From Mnemiopsis leidyi (taxonomy: Eukaryota; Ctenophora; Tentaculata; Lobata; Bolinopsidae), in assembly GCA_000226015.1 (NCBI GenBank), contig JH152965.1, forward strand, positions 149,145 to 204,989: 55,845 bases of DNA, read 5' to 3'. The translations under genes and the position numbers were made by a program. Below the pieces are notes generated by a model. The model was not told the origin of the DNA. It saw only the letters and a list, made by a program, of their open reading frames with translations, and searched no databases. Shown here one piece after another: positions 22,458 to 34,377 of this stretch. The number at the start of each line of letters is the position of its first letter. Position 1 is the stretch's first letter.

Positions 22458-25400
22458 ATGGAGATATTCCTACCCAGCTCAGCGAGACAACACTGGATTT
22501 ACACCAGGAATGAGACGTCTAGTCAGAGGATGGAGACGGAAGCACCGATAACCATGGTCATGGCGATGTGAGTATCTTGGTGCTGCCTGTTTTTATTCCA
22601 GGATTTTCAGGCTTTTCCATTGGATTTATATCCGCCGTATTGTGAGCGATTAAATTTATAGATAATATTTCTGAAAGGATTACGGCTAACGCAAAGTTTT
22701 ACAAGTTGTAACTTCTGGTGTTAAAACCTCCCTTCTTTTCAGCGGGGACAGAACAAACCTTCAAAAGAAGGAGTATGCGCATGCTGAAGCGCAGCGCTAC
22801 AAACAGCGTCTCTCCTCCTTCTCTCTGGAACAAATTCTCAGTATCGAGGTAGCGGTTCTCGACTTTATGTCCTTCGTAGACTACGGTGATGGGTTGTCAT
22901 TACCTGCTGAAGTGGGCGTGGCTAGATCGAGTTTGGGAAAGTTGGAGCTGGAGAATTACCAGGTCTACGGCAGCATTCCTCACATTCCATACAGAGTCCA
23001 GAGGTGGGAATAGTTGGACTTATTGTTAAGTTTAGAGATGAGATGTACAAACTTACATTCTGATTAATCTGCCCCGGCAGTAATTTTGTTTTACAACAAC
23101 CACGTAGAACCATTCATATCAAGTGCACAATTCTTGTCCCCGACTGCTGCCTTTATACGAACTTACTCAAATTTATAAAGTCAGAGGTGATATAAAAAAG
23201 TTGAGGAAAGAATTCGGACCTAATTCCGATAAATTCCAGTCCTCCCCTTCTTGTTAACACGTCGCCTACGCCCATATTGTACACAGCAGGCCAGCAAATA
23301 CAGCCATATTGTACCCGGCACGCCAGTAAAAACACAACCTTTTCGCAGGACAGGCTTTGCTTCAGACGCTAAAGAATCATGCGAGAGAGTCCATGGTATA
23401 GACATCCTGGATCAGAGAAGCTGCAAGGAGGATCTAGATCAGCTCTGTCGTGAGGTTAGCTGAGTTGCATGTCACGTGCAGAGTTAACTACCTTACTCGA
23501 ACTTATTACACAAGTTTTAGGGATAATTCAAATGGGGATAATTCAAATAGGGATAGTTCAAATAGGGATAATTCAAATAGTGTTATAACCAAATAACCAT
23601 TTAAAATTCTGGTTAATCCTGTTCGGTCAGGCTATTTCCCATATATTAATACCGACATATTACACACATATTTTACACATAGGTATCAACACATATTACA
23701 CATATATTACACAGATATTATACACATATTTCACACGTATTACACATACATATCAGTCCATATTTATTATTAGCCTTGTACGTGCCGACGTGCCGTGTAA
23801 GTAAGCGCTCTGTGTTCAGTGATGATCTAATAGCATAATCTATTTTAAAGGATACCTTTTCTCGTACAATGAATATCCGACACGTATGCTATCGCCTTGA
23901 TTCACAGCTCACGACACATGCTGTCACTAAAGTTGGCTCTCAGGTTGTTAAGTTGTAAATGTGAAGGGTTCTTGAATTTCTAAATTTATCATAATTTGAG
24001 CTAGCAAAGACGCTGATGTAACCGATAAGTCACCACATGTTTAAAGATAGCCCCTCGTTGCGTCTCGGACGATGTGCGGTGCCACACATTGTCAGCACTC
24101 AAAGAGTTATAATTATAAGCAATTATGATTACATTATCAATCGAATGCCGACAATGCACACCTGTGCAAAACATTGAATCTTAATCATATTTCGTGTTAC
24201 ACTAAATTTATGCGATGATCAAATAGCTTAATATATTTTAGAGGTTTATTTGTCTCGCACAATAAAGATACGCCACGTATGCTATCGCCTGATCGGTCCT
24301 TTTTGCTTGATTCACAGCTCACGATACACGCTGTCACTAAAGTTGGCTCTCAGCCTAGCTTGTTAAGTTGTAAATGTGAAAGATACTTTCTAAATGTGAA
24401 AGATACTTTCTAAATTTATTATAAGTTGAGCAACAAGACACTGACGTAACCGAAATGTAACCACATGTTTTAAGATAGCACAGCGTTGCATTTCGGAGGA
24501 TGTGCAATGGATATAATTGTTAGCAATATGAAAATGGATCTAAATTTTAATTGCCGATCACGCGCGACCTGCACGCAATGATGTCTTTACTCGTATCATG
24601 CCATGCACCACGCAATATCCTGAATATGTGAGCCACAGTAATGATTAAGTTTACCTACAATACAAAATATACGACGAAGAAATAACGAGATTTTCTCTGC
24701 AGCTGAAGAGTGAGGTAGAGGGCTGCACCTTGCTGCTGAGTAGATCTGAAGATTTGAGCAGAGTGCTGGGGTCCTGGTACTGGCTGCAGGACACCGTCCC
24801 TGATGGACAACAGCTCAACAACATTGGGGTAAGTCACGTGACAGATTTCAACTACTTTTTAGTGGTTCATTTCATTGTGATCCGTTAATTGATCTTGATA
24901 AATCAAGAATCATCTGAAGACTACAGAACTAGTACTGATGGTTATTTGAATTGTGATGGTTATTTGAATTGTAATTGGTTATTTGAAATGTAACTAAGGG
25001 GCCGCCGCGCAGATCAGTTTTCGTTCTCAGTAATGTGTTAGGAGTTAGGACATCCTAGGACAGAAATATTAAGACCTATACTAGTTGATTTATGTACTTT
25101 AGTAGTTTTAAGATTTAAAGAAAACCCATACATATGCGTGTCCTTCAATATCTAGAAATTTCTCCCGCAAGTCTGAATAATTATCCACTACATTCAACTT
25201 TCTTCTATGATATATGTTAAGGTGTTGAATTACGCTCCATCGATCCAGTATGAGCCGAAAGGTCTCGTGCATTCTGAATTTTCATTGGCTAGCTTGTTTA
25301 GGTCTATTTTTAGGTACAAATATCTCGGCCGATTCTGACGTTATTTAACTGTTCCCTCAGGTGATAACAATCGAAGATTTTCTGATTCTGACCATGTCGC

Positions 25401-28281
25401 GTCTACACCAAATTAGCCGGGTGAGTAGTAGTCTTACCATCTTTACAGGCTGTACATTCGAGTCTACACTTGAATGTGAAGGTTACATTAGATCATCGTC
25501 AAGTATAGATCAGATAACTGCTTTGATGAGATATCTAGTCTGTGCTGCTGGGGTTGATACTTGAATCCAAGGAAAATGTTAAGGCTTAAGTATGAGATCA
25601 TCGTCAACTATTGATAATTCTACACGTGACTGAAAGTTAATGACGCATGTAATGACACTTGACTTGCCGAGTGGAGTACGGTACACAAGATCCCTGTTAC
25701 TTTACTAGATAATTCGATCTCGTAGCTTTATCAATACGTGTGATGTGAGTTTTAGTGTGATTTACTACAGTTTACATTACAATGAATTACGATAGGTGAG
25801 ATAATGCATAATCGTCAGATTGAGATGTTCATGTAATAAAGTGTGTGAAGGCCAAACACTAACTTGTTAATTAGAAGTATCACATTGCAGCTTTGGCGAT
25901 TTATGCCAGGAGCGAGAGCTCTTTATTTCGCACACACGCACACTACAAAGCACTAGGTCCATTCTCTATATGGGATATTTAACCGTGTATGTTACTTATG
26001 AATACATGCAAACACTGTGGCTATAAATTTACAATTTACATATCTAAGGAATGTGCTACTTTATGTAGTGCTTCAGAAATGTATGAGTTGCGACAATGCG
26101 ACTGTGTGAATAACAGAGTTTACTCCACGAAAGTATAACTGTGCTAGACTGACTATACGGTATACCCCACAAATGTATACCCCACAAATGTATACCCACA
26201 AATGTATACCCCACAAATGTATACCCCACAAATGTGTACCCACAAATGTATACCCCACAAATGTATACCACGCAAATGTATACCACGCAAATGTATACCC
26301 CACAAATGTATACCCCACAAATGTATACCCGCATACATTACAGGTCCCTGAAGGTGGAGTCCCTACGTTTTCTCAGTTTACAACCCTTCTCACTCGGTCT
26401 GCTGACGATCTTAATCCCCAGTTTAGGTAAACAATTGAACCTTTCACTAATATTCAGACTTCAGTTTCTAGTTGTCCACTACACGTAGAGTTAAATGAGC
26501 TTAGATGTTTAAAAGCATTGTACAAAGACAAATTTTATGATTATCCCTTATCCAGGATTTCATCAATTCAGTTTTTTTACAAAAGTACAACCAATTCAAA
26601 CGCTTAAAAAACTTTAGAAGCTAAATAACTAACTAAGTTCTCACAAATTTACAAATATTTCGGCAGGTGCGAGTACCACAACACAGTGGAGAACGCTTGG
26701 AACAAGCCCGGATGTGCTAGAAAGAATGTGATGAAGTATCTAAAGACAATTTCAGACTGTCTGTCTCCCCCTATGAACGACTGCAGGGGAAATTCTCAGA
26801 CAGTGATGTCCGTGTCTCCACCACTCCTCGCTCCACAAACGAGAGGGATGGAGATGTACGATCGTCCTAAATCAGGAAGGAACTTCCCGCGTTCCGGAGA
26901 GGAGAGTGTACATTCCAGCGGGTACTCTTCTTCTTCTTCTTCTTCATCCTCCTCTCTTCCAGCCCACTTGTCACCTCCAGGAAGTTCAGTATCCACTTCT
27001 GTACGGCCTAAAGGTCGAGGAAGATTTCGAAGATCTCCAAACAGCACCACCTCAGGAAATTCAGGGTCCACCACCACAACTTCTAGCAGTAGGACCACAA
27101 ACACCTCCAGCAAGAAAGACAACCCTCTAGGACTACTATCTCCTGACTTCTTCAAAGTTTCTCAGAGTGAGGACAGTTTCCCTACCCGATCTAGCTCCTC
27201 CTCGTCAGAGAGACAGCAGGATATATCTTCCCAACCCACCTCTCTACCTCCTCCACCTGAAGTGAGCACACAAGAAAGCATACCTGAAGTACCTGCCCCT
27301 CCTCGGAGACCGGGAAGAAGTTTCTCGGCCAGGAAAGATTGTTCCAGCAACAAACCGGAATTTTCTTCTCTGCCTTCTTCAGGAGTCACCAATTTGCCTT
27401 TGTCCAGTGGCCCAGTTCCAACCGGGCCTTCAAACAACGTCAATGGTTTACGATCGACTCCTGAAGAAGGACAATTTCCGAGAAGACCCCTTTCTTTCAA
27501 CAACAGAAAAAAAGAAGTCTTTGAAGACTCCACGAAGACTTACGACACTCTCAAAAAAGGCTCATTGGGAACGCAACAAAGAGTGGAAAGATCTGGCACA
27601 AGTACGTCCCCTGTGATCGCAGCTGGACTCGCTAACTCAACAACAGCTGGACTCGCTAACTCTACATCAGCTGGACCCGCTTACTCAGCATCAACTGGAC
27701 TCGCTAACTCAACATCAACTGGACTCGCTAACTCAACATCCGCTGGACTCGCTAACTCAACTACAGCTGGACTCGCTAACTCAACATCCGCTGGACTCGC
27801 TAACTCAACATCCGCTGGACTCGCTAACTCAACATCCGCTGGACTCGCTAACTCAACATCCGCTGGACTCGCTTACTCAGCATCAGCTGGACTCGCTAAC
27901 TCAACATCCGCTGGACTCGCTTACTCAGCATCAGCTGGACTCGAAACTTCAGATGCTATGAAAGTTGCACTTGCATTAGCGTCGGCGTCGAATTCAGCTC
28001 TAAATCTGACAAACTTTACTCCTGGTCCCTCGGCAGGGTACAGTGCCGAACCACACCCTGCATTCCTACAAGCATTCTCTACTACTGAGTCTGCATCCCA
28101 CAATTCTCACCCACCCGGGTTTGACCCAGTACCTAAGTACCGCACTGTACCATCTGGGTTTGTTGTTGCGCCGCTACCAAGCAGAAGTGCGCGCGTGCTG
28201 AATGAGAGCATTTCTTCGGAGGGGTCTTCTGGTGGGGAACATGTGGGAAACAAGTCTGTGAAGAAACGTGGTCGTCGTTAA
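22458..28281 (+). CDS. MAEL: mael-2: MAEL-domain protein without HMG box, long repetitive tail
   Basis: Exons: 22458-22567, 22743-23003, 23349-23454, 24703-24828, 25361-25420, 26344-26426, 26667-28281; about 786 aa, all phases consistent. No HMG box is encoded; exon 1 gives a short unrelated N-terminus. Exon 2 is 261 bp with entry and exit phases identical to mael-1 exon 2. MAEL-domain landmarks are VDYGDGLSLPAE, SCERVHGIDI, VLGSWYWLQ, VITIEDFL and the zinc-type RCEYH...GC. The expected histidine after the first glutamate is not at its usual place (ENYQVYG). The tail of about 490 residues is serine-rich. It has KGRGRF and PPRRPGRSFS and PRRPLSFNNRK motifs, about 14 copies of an 8-residue AGLANSTS unit (27610-27945), and a basic end VKKRGRR. 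Probably a germline piRNA-pathway protein by family. Confidence 0.83.
23815..24510 (+). repeat. Diverged tandem duplication in mael-2 intron 3
   Basis: About 270 bp (acgtatgctatcgcc, gattcacagctcacga, gctgtcactaaagttggctc, ccacatgttt) occurs twice, near 23870-24090 and 24270-24510, with indels. Confidence 0.7.
26161..26335. repeat. 15-bp minisatellite in mael-2 intron 5
   Basis: About 12 copies of tataccccacaaatg, ending less than 15 bp before the acceptor of exon 6 (26344). The long frames here on both strands are by-products of the repeat. Confidence 0.9.
27610..27945 (+). repeat. 24-bp coding repeat in mael-2
   Basis: About 14 units of actcgctaactcaacatccg plus ctgg, encoding AGLANSTS with AYSAS variants. 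Near-identity between units indicates recent expansion or homogenisation. Confidence 0.92.
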
Positions 28282-28689
28282 AGAGGACCATGTGTCTTGG
28301 GAACTACCTGAAAAGACAAATGTATTATTATATTATGATTAGTAGATTTATTGTGAATGGTGTAGTTTTGTGCATACCTATTGTTGCAGTACCTCGTGGC
28401 TAGTAAATTCTTCGTTATCATGTTAAATCTGTTGTTATGTTAACTCTGCTGAAATTTCAATCAATCTAAATCCTATTCTTCTGTCAAAGACTGCTGTAAT
28501 ACTTCTCTGTAGTTGTTAGTTTTTATCGATTGTAAAATTGTGGGCGTTCTATGGAAGAGTTTTGACGTTCATCATTTTTTAAAATTTTTATCATCCTTCA
28601 TCGAAAAATCGACCAAAATTTATGTGAATTAAGTAATTTACTGATCTTTCAGCTTTTAACAAAAATTTAAGCATTTAATTATTAGTGTA

Positions 28690-28695
28690 AATAAA
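28690..28695 (+). promoter_or_regulatory. Candidate polyadenylation signal of mael-2
   Basis: AATAAA about 410 bases past the stop codon, 540 bp before the mael-3 start. Confidence 0.45.
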
Positions 28696-29230
28696 ATGTA
28701 GTGTGATCAAAATGACTTGTGCAGTGTATGATATTTATCGAACTTGATGATTGAAGTGGCTAACTTGGATGTGTAAAGTTTTTCTTGTAAGAATTATGCG
28801 GGAATGAGGTTTAGAAAAGGTTTAGGTAGGAGTTTGGGGCCAAATTAAGTAACACGAACTCATCTTTATGTTTTGCTATCTGTCTTTTAGTTTAGCTGAG
28901 TTAATTAATCAATCTTTAATATAGTTTTATTAGCTTTTAATTTGACATATTATACAGTGTTTCATTGCATTTGCGTTAGAAAATGTAAAATTTCCTTAAT
29001 AGATGTTTTAAAAATCTCAATGAATGCCAAAATCCGCCGTGACCTGCGTATACTTTATCACTGTATTTATCCGGTATCTTATCAAACAATTTGACTTTGA
29101 ACTGGAAAGAGCAAAGAGTGATGGCCGTGAAATATAACCGGCATCAAGGTTAACTAAAGATACGTATCTGGAATTAGGAAGAGGGATGGAGATATCATTA
29201 CCGGGCGAGCAAGTACAGCCCCTGCCCAAA

Positions 29231-32200
29231 ATGGGAAACAGGAACAAGAAGAACAACCAGAAAAACAAACCGAACGGATTTATTTGTTTTGCCAACTCTC
29301 AGCGTCCAAAACTCGCTTCCCAGTACGATATCAGAGGTTTGTTTTATCTCTTTTTCACCAGCACTTTCTTTAGCTATCCCTGTCGTGTACTAATTGGTTT
29401 CTTGCACTTATTGGGTGACATCCAAATAGCCTAAGTTAATTACCTAATAATTTTACTGAGCTACTTAACTATCTCGATACTATTCCTGATGCAATTTCCT
29501 CGTCGGATAACCCTCATGTTTCTCAGTAAGTGTAGACGAAATGGGCTTTAATGTGTTTAATCTGAAAGAGTGGAAAATAAGCACAGTCTTTAAAAGCTAG
29601 AGACATTGCCGATCTCAATAAATAACAAGCTGTCTGTGCCAATGTAGCATGTAAACAAATTATGTAAACAGCTCCAATATTGGAGATCGTATAGTATGCT
29701 TGACAGTCTACAGCTCGAAATTTTAAACACTTTCATTTTGCAATGATTGGCTGAAAGTCGGGTGATGTTCGGGCGTGTTCAATTTCAAGAACTATTACTG
29801 TATAGATTACATACATAATTGGGAAGCTAACAGGATTTACTTTAACTACTCACTAACAATATTCGGCCGCCTGCCGATTTTGGAGGATTTCCCTAAACCG
29901 GCTTTTGATATAAATCGTTAAAGCCGAAACAAAAGTTTGATCCAGTTTGTACTCACAGTTGCTGGTGCAGTGTTGTTTGTGCATAAAACATGTTGCACAT
30001 AATTTAATAATTACCCCCATACTGCTATAATTATCTTCCTTGACCTTCTGTACGACTCTGCAGCTGGAGTCATGACTGCCTGATAACTGATAATTACAGT
30101 GTAATTTTGAATATAAATCATGCGAGTTTTAACACATGAGATTGCAGTCTGTAATCACGTTTAAGTCACGTACTGGACTTCCATTTCGTTTCACTGTTTG
30201 TCAGTATACCTGACAGCCAACCGTGGTCACGCCTTTAGGACGACGAGCAGCAAGGCGCGAATATATCTTTTTGGAGTACTTCTTTTGCGCGTCACAATTG
30301 CGCGCGTGTAAACTTCATAATTTTGTACCACATGTGGAACGGCATGCCTGGACATGTCCTGCCGGGAATTAATTGCTCTATTAGTATTTAGTTAATTGGT
30401 CACAACTGAGAGAAGCTTATTTCAATCCTAGTCGCGAGAGAACCAACTAGAGCTAAATTTCCCTTTTCGTCAGGTCCCCAGATGCTGGTACAACTCTGTG
30501 ATCCATTATGGAGGAAACTAACTCCGGACGAAAAGAAGATGTGGAACCAGAAAGCGAAGGAGGAACATGCCAGACAGCAGGGTAAGAAGTTGTCCTCTCC
30601 CGGAGATCCTTCACTCCGGATGGACTGTAACCGGAAGTACATTTCCGAGAGGACCCAGGCAGAGAAAGCGGAGACTAGTCGGCGAGAACGGGAGAGAAGA
30701 GTGAGTTTCTTGCTGTTGCTCAGTCGGTCTCTTGGTCATTGGTGCAGTCACTTTTGTCTCTTGACACTAATTGATTTTGAGAAGTGTTTGAAGTTTTATT
30801 ATGATATAATTATTTTATCATTGTGTTATGTGATCAATTGAATGAATTGATCATTATAATCGCCATGATCATAGGACATATCTATCTATGATTATTGCCA
30901 TCTCCTTTACGACTTACCCAATCTTGTAAAACTCAGCTGGTTCGCGAGGAGATCGAACGGTGCGAGGAAGTAATAGACAAAGAGTTCTGCGTTATTGATG
31001 CTCTGTCGATAGTTGACTATCTTGATGGTGAATGTGTACCATGCGAGATTGCCGTCGTTAAATGTTCTATCAGAGACGGAATTTTAGGGTACTACCACTT
31101 CTTCCCTGACCCTGGTCCTCTGAGGTGCGGATAGTTTTATTGTATATCCTTCTAGAAGCTGAAATTCTAATTCTGAACTTATATCCAAATTTCTTGTCTG
31201 TTCCTGTTTCAGCATTTATTTTAACTAAATACTTTTCTAAATCAATGTAAATACAATGACTAACACTAATTATTAACGTACATTTTGCTTCAGACCGGGT
31301 CACTTTGCAGAGGCTCTGGAACGCTGTGAGTTGGAACATGAGATAAAACCAAAAGACTTCCCTTTAGCGAGTAGCGATTACGAGGGTGATGTGAGCAAAC
31401 TTGTAAACCTAATGCGCACCAACAATCCCAAAACTCCTCTCATTTTCGCTCGGTCAAGCGAGGCTAAGAAAGTTGAAAGTTGTCTTGCTTGGTTGGGGTT
31501 AAGGGTGGAACAAGAGTTCAAACCAAGAGTGATGGAACTTGAAAGTCTTATTGAAGAGCTTGTAAAATACACCAAAAATACTCCACCAACTTTTGCCCAG
31601 ATCAGGCGACTTCTCTTTGAAACAAAGTTCGATTTTGTCCAGGGAAATCGGTGTGATTTTCACTGTCAAACAGACAAAGTAGCCTGTGCCATCGGCAACG
31701 TCCGCAAATACTTCTACTTTTTCTCAGAAATTATGTTCGACTATTACGAGTATACCATCGTAGAGGGTCACCACTACCCGATGGGGTTCGACAACAGTTG
31801 CGCAGCGTCTCGAGCCGCTTCCACCTACAGCGTTGTTTCCTCAGTCGCCGGAGACAGAGACCAGGAGCTGGACGACACCATGTCTGTCGCTTCAAGTTTC
31901 TCGATCGGGTCGTACCAGCACAAGAGATACGTGGACCCCCCTCGAAGACCGATGAGTTTTAGCAAACAAAAACAAAGCGTTGAATCTCCCGAAGTCCTCA
32001 GTCAGGTCAGCAATTTTAGTATCGGTTCTCGCGCCAACTCCCTCAGCTCATCGAACAGTTTTGCCACCGCTGCTAGCCACTTCTCCGAACAATTACCCGG
32101 TAACTCCTTTGCCATGGGAGCTGGTGCTCAGGCCAACTCCTTTGAAGCCGGACCATCTTCCTCTCTCAGACGTCCTTACATCCCCCAGAAAGAAACCTTT

Positions 32201-32500
32201 ACCTACGACAGATCTCCTACCAGCACAAACTCAGTAAACTCCTTCTCACCCAGTACAGTCAGATCGTTATCCCCTCCCTCCCACTCAGGAGGGTTTGTTA
32301 CAAGTGACAATGCAGCTTCTCGTCCCTCCAAGGGCCGTAGCCGGGCCCGGGCCCAAACAAACTCACAAACTCAGGATAGTCCCACAGTTGCTATGGGTCG
32401 AGGACGGGGAAGGGGGAATATTGTGAACACGACTGCTATTCCTCGTAGGCCTAACATGGCCACATATGAGAACGCTAAGAATGGTAAAATTTGCAAATGA
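29231..32500 (+). CDS. MAEL: mael-3: complete Maelstrom protein (HMG box + MAEL domain)
   Basis: Exons: 29231-29336, 30474-30700, 30937-31124, 31294-32500; 575 aa with consistent phases. The HMG box is split by intron 1 (KPNGFICFANSQRPKL, then LWRKLTPDEKKMWNQKAKEE). The MAEL domain follows with VDYLDGECVPCE, YYHFFPDPGP, RCELEHEIKPKDFP, SCLAWLGL and zinc motif RCDFHCQTDKVAC. The ligands of the family's E-C-H-C site are all seen, and both intervening histidines are present, so this looks the most canonical of the three paralogues. The tail is Ser/Asn-rich and disordered, with PPRRPMSFSK, LRRPYIPQKE, IPRRPN and a GRGRGRGN motif suited to arginine methylation and Tudor docking (inference). An in-frame ATG at 29186 would add 15 residues; 29231 has the better context (aaaATGG) and matches the family N-terminus. 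The last four MAEL-domain exons of mael-1/-2 are fused here. Confidence 0.9.
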
Positions 32501-34377
32501 GCGCTATGGTGGTATTGAACATTTAAGTTGAAGTATAGATTTTTCTAAATTTATTTGACCACTATGTTTGGGAAATATTTATAATTGTTAACTAATACTA
32601 TACAACCTTATATAACTAATAGTTTGCTGCGTGATTTTAATTGAGAGGATGAGCCTATAGTAATACTAATGCAATGACCAATTGTACTTAGTTAAGTATA
32701 AATTGTACACGTTTGCTGTTACATTTTTAAAAGCTAGGGCTGCCTTTATTTAACTTAAACTGCTTGTTTTGTTTAATGATTGTTTTGTTTGTAAACTGCA
32801 CGCTCGGCGGTCCAGAAGCAACCTTGAAGAGAACAAACCTGTAAAATCTAAAATCGCTCCAATCCCTCATTGGAACTGCAAAAAATAGAATCTTGAAGAA
32901 GTTAGGTAACACTGCAGCGATGATTTTATAAGATATTCCATTCTTAAAGATAATCTCTGTAAAGCCATCATTTAAAATTTCCAAATTTGGCACAATTCTG
33001 GACCCCTTGCATTTCTAACGAGTTACGGTGCTTTGATGTGTTTGTTTGTTCAAATCTGGTTGAAGTTAAGAGTAAAATAAACGGCTGTTTTATTTCGCAA
33101 ATACAATGCCAGTGTAAAATTACTGATTCAACCGTATAACCGGTCGGTTATGACTGTTGATCATTGTCTTTGATGAATTGGAAATGCTAATTTGGTTCCA
33201 CTTGAAGTAGTTACCTATTGATTCCACTTCCAGAAATTACCGTGATTACGCTAAGCGCCTCCGGCCTAAGCCAATACTTCCAGAGTGTTCTTTATAATCA
33301 AAATAGAGAAAGGTATGTCTAGGAGGTATCTCAAATTCTCGAAGAATTAAATTTTAAACCTCTTTTCTTAACATTTATGGACCATGTTGTAGTTCTCGTT
33401 ATTTAAATACTCTCAGACGATCTAATGAAACATAGGTTGACCCCAACAACCTTCTAAGGGTAGGAGCAATACAATATTCAATAATACATCTAAAGAAATA
33501 AGGTTTAGAATTTGATACACCTCCCTAGAAATGCCGTTCTCTATTACATTGTTTCCGATTCAGCTCAATTTTATTTCTTTATATGACTACCTTACGGAGT
33601 ACCTTGCAGAGTCAACAATCTTTACATCCGAGAATTCACGGTGCTATCGTAGTGAAGCGAACCCTTTTATCGGAGAGATTGTGGAACTTCAGAATGACAA
33701 AGGACATATCGCATATAGCATGCACTTTGCATAAAAAGTGAAATATTCAAGTAAGATAGACCTCTGAATCTAGGTACGATTGTTGCAAAGATTTTACTAA
33801 AATTTGTAATGTTCTTAATTATTTGACTGAAACTTATCGATGTTATTAGTCTTCAGCGCTGGCCGTACCTTGCTTGAATTTGTCAACTACCGGTACGTCT
33901 CCACGAATAGGTATCTTTTATTGATGGCTAATTAGCGATTAAGTGTCGCATCCACTTCCAACATTACACCATTACCTTAGACGAAGTTATTTAGAGAGAG
34001 TAAGTTCGACGTTTTTTTAATGCGACAATGCCTCTGAATTAGATTTTAGCTTGGTTGAAATCTTCATGTTATTTTGCATTGAAAAAATCAAAACGTTGAC
34101 AAAGTTTGTTTGTGGAACTGCTTTTCAACTTCAAGGACAAAATGTAAATCTTTCATATTATTGTAGTTCCAGTGTCACCTTTTTAAATAAATTTACAAAA
34201 TTTCAGAGTGTTTGAGTTTCTACTTTCGGTTAAACTTAAATGACTTAAATTAGAATTAGAAATTTAAATTGTCAAATCAAAGGCATTGGACTCGGAGCTC
34301 TCTGGTTTGCCTTGGTACTGGTAGAAACTTTAGTATAATACGTCAATATCGCGGGGGTTTTAAACTTTTCATTTCAG
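32501..34377. other. mael-3 3' region and AT-rich spacer
   Basis: Contains a candidate AATAAA at 33076-33081 and the TIR element at 33306-33541. I see no further gene before the exon at 34378. Confidence 0.5.
33306..33541. mobile_element. TIR element (gagaacggt family), second copy
   Basis: Starts gagaaaggtatgtctaggag and ends ccctagaaatgccgttctc, flanked by TA on both sides. Shares the ggtatctcaaattctcgaag segment with the element at 8393-8881, but is shorter and diverged. Confidence 0.6.

Noticed and set aside
26056..26488. Long frames on both strands rich in Y-T-P-Q-M or G-V-Y-I-C
   Set aside because: They are translations of the 15-bp intronic minisatellite.
26796..27533. Two minus-strand frames over 110 codons opposite mael-2
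   Set aside because: They are shadows of the serine-rich mael-2 exon, which has splice-consistent context and recognisable domains on the plus strand.
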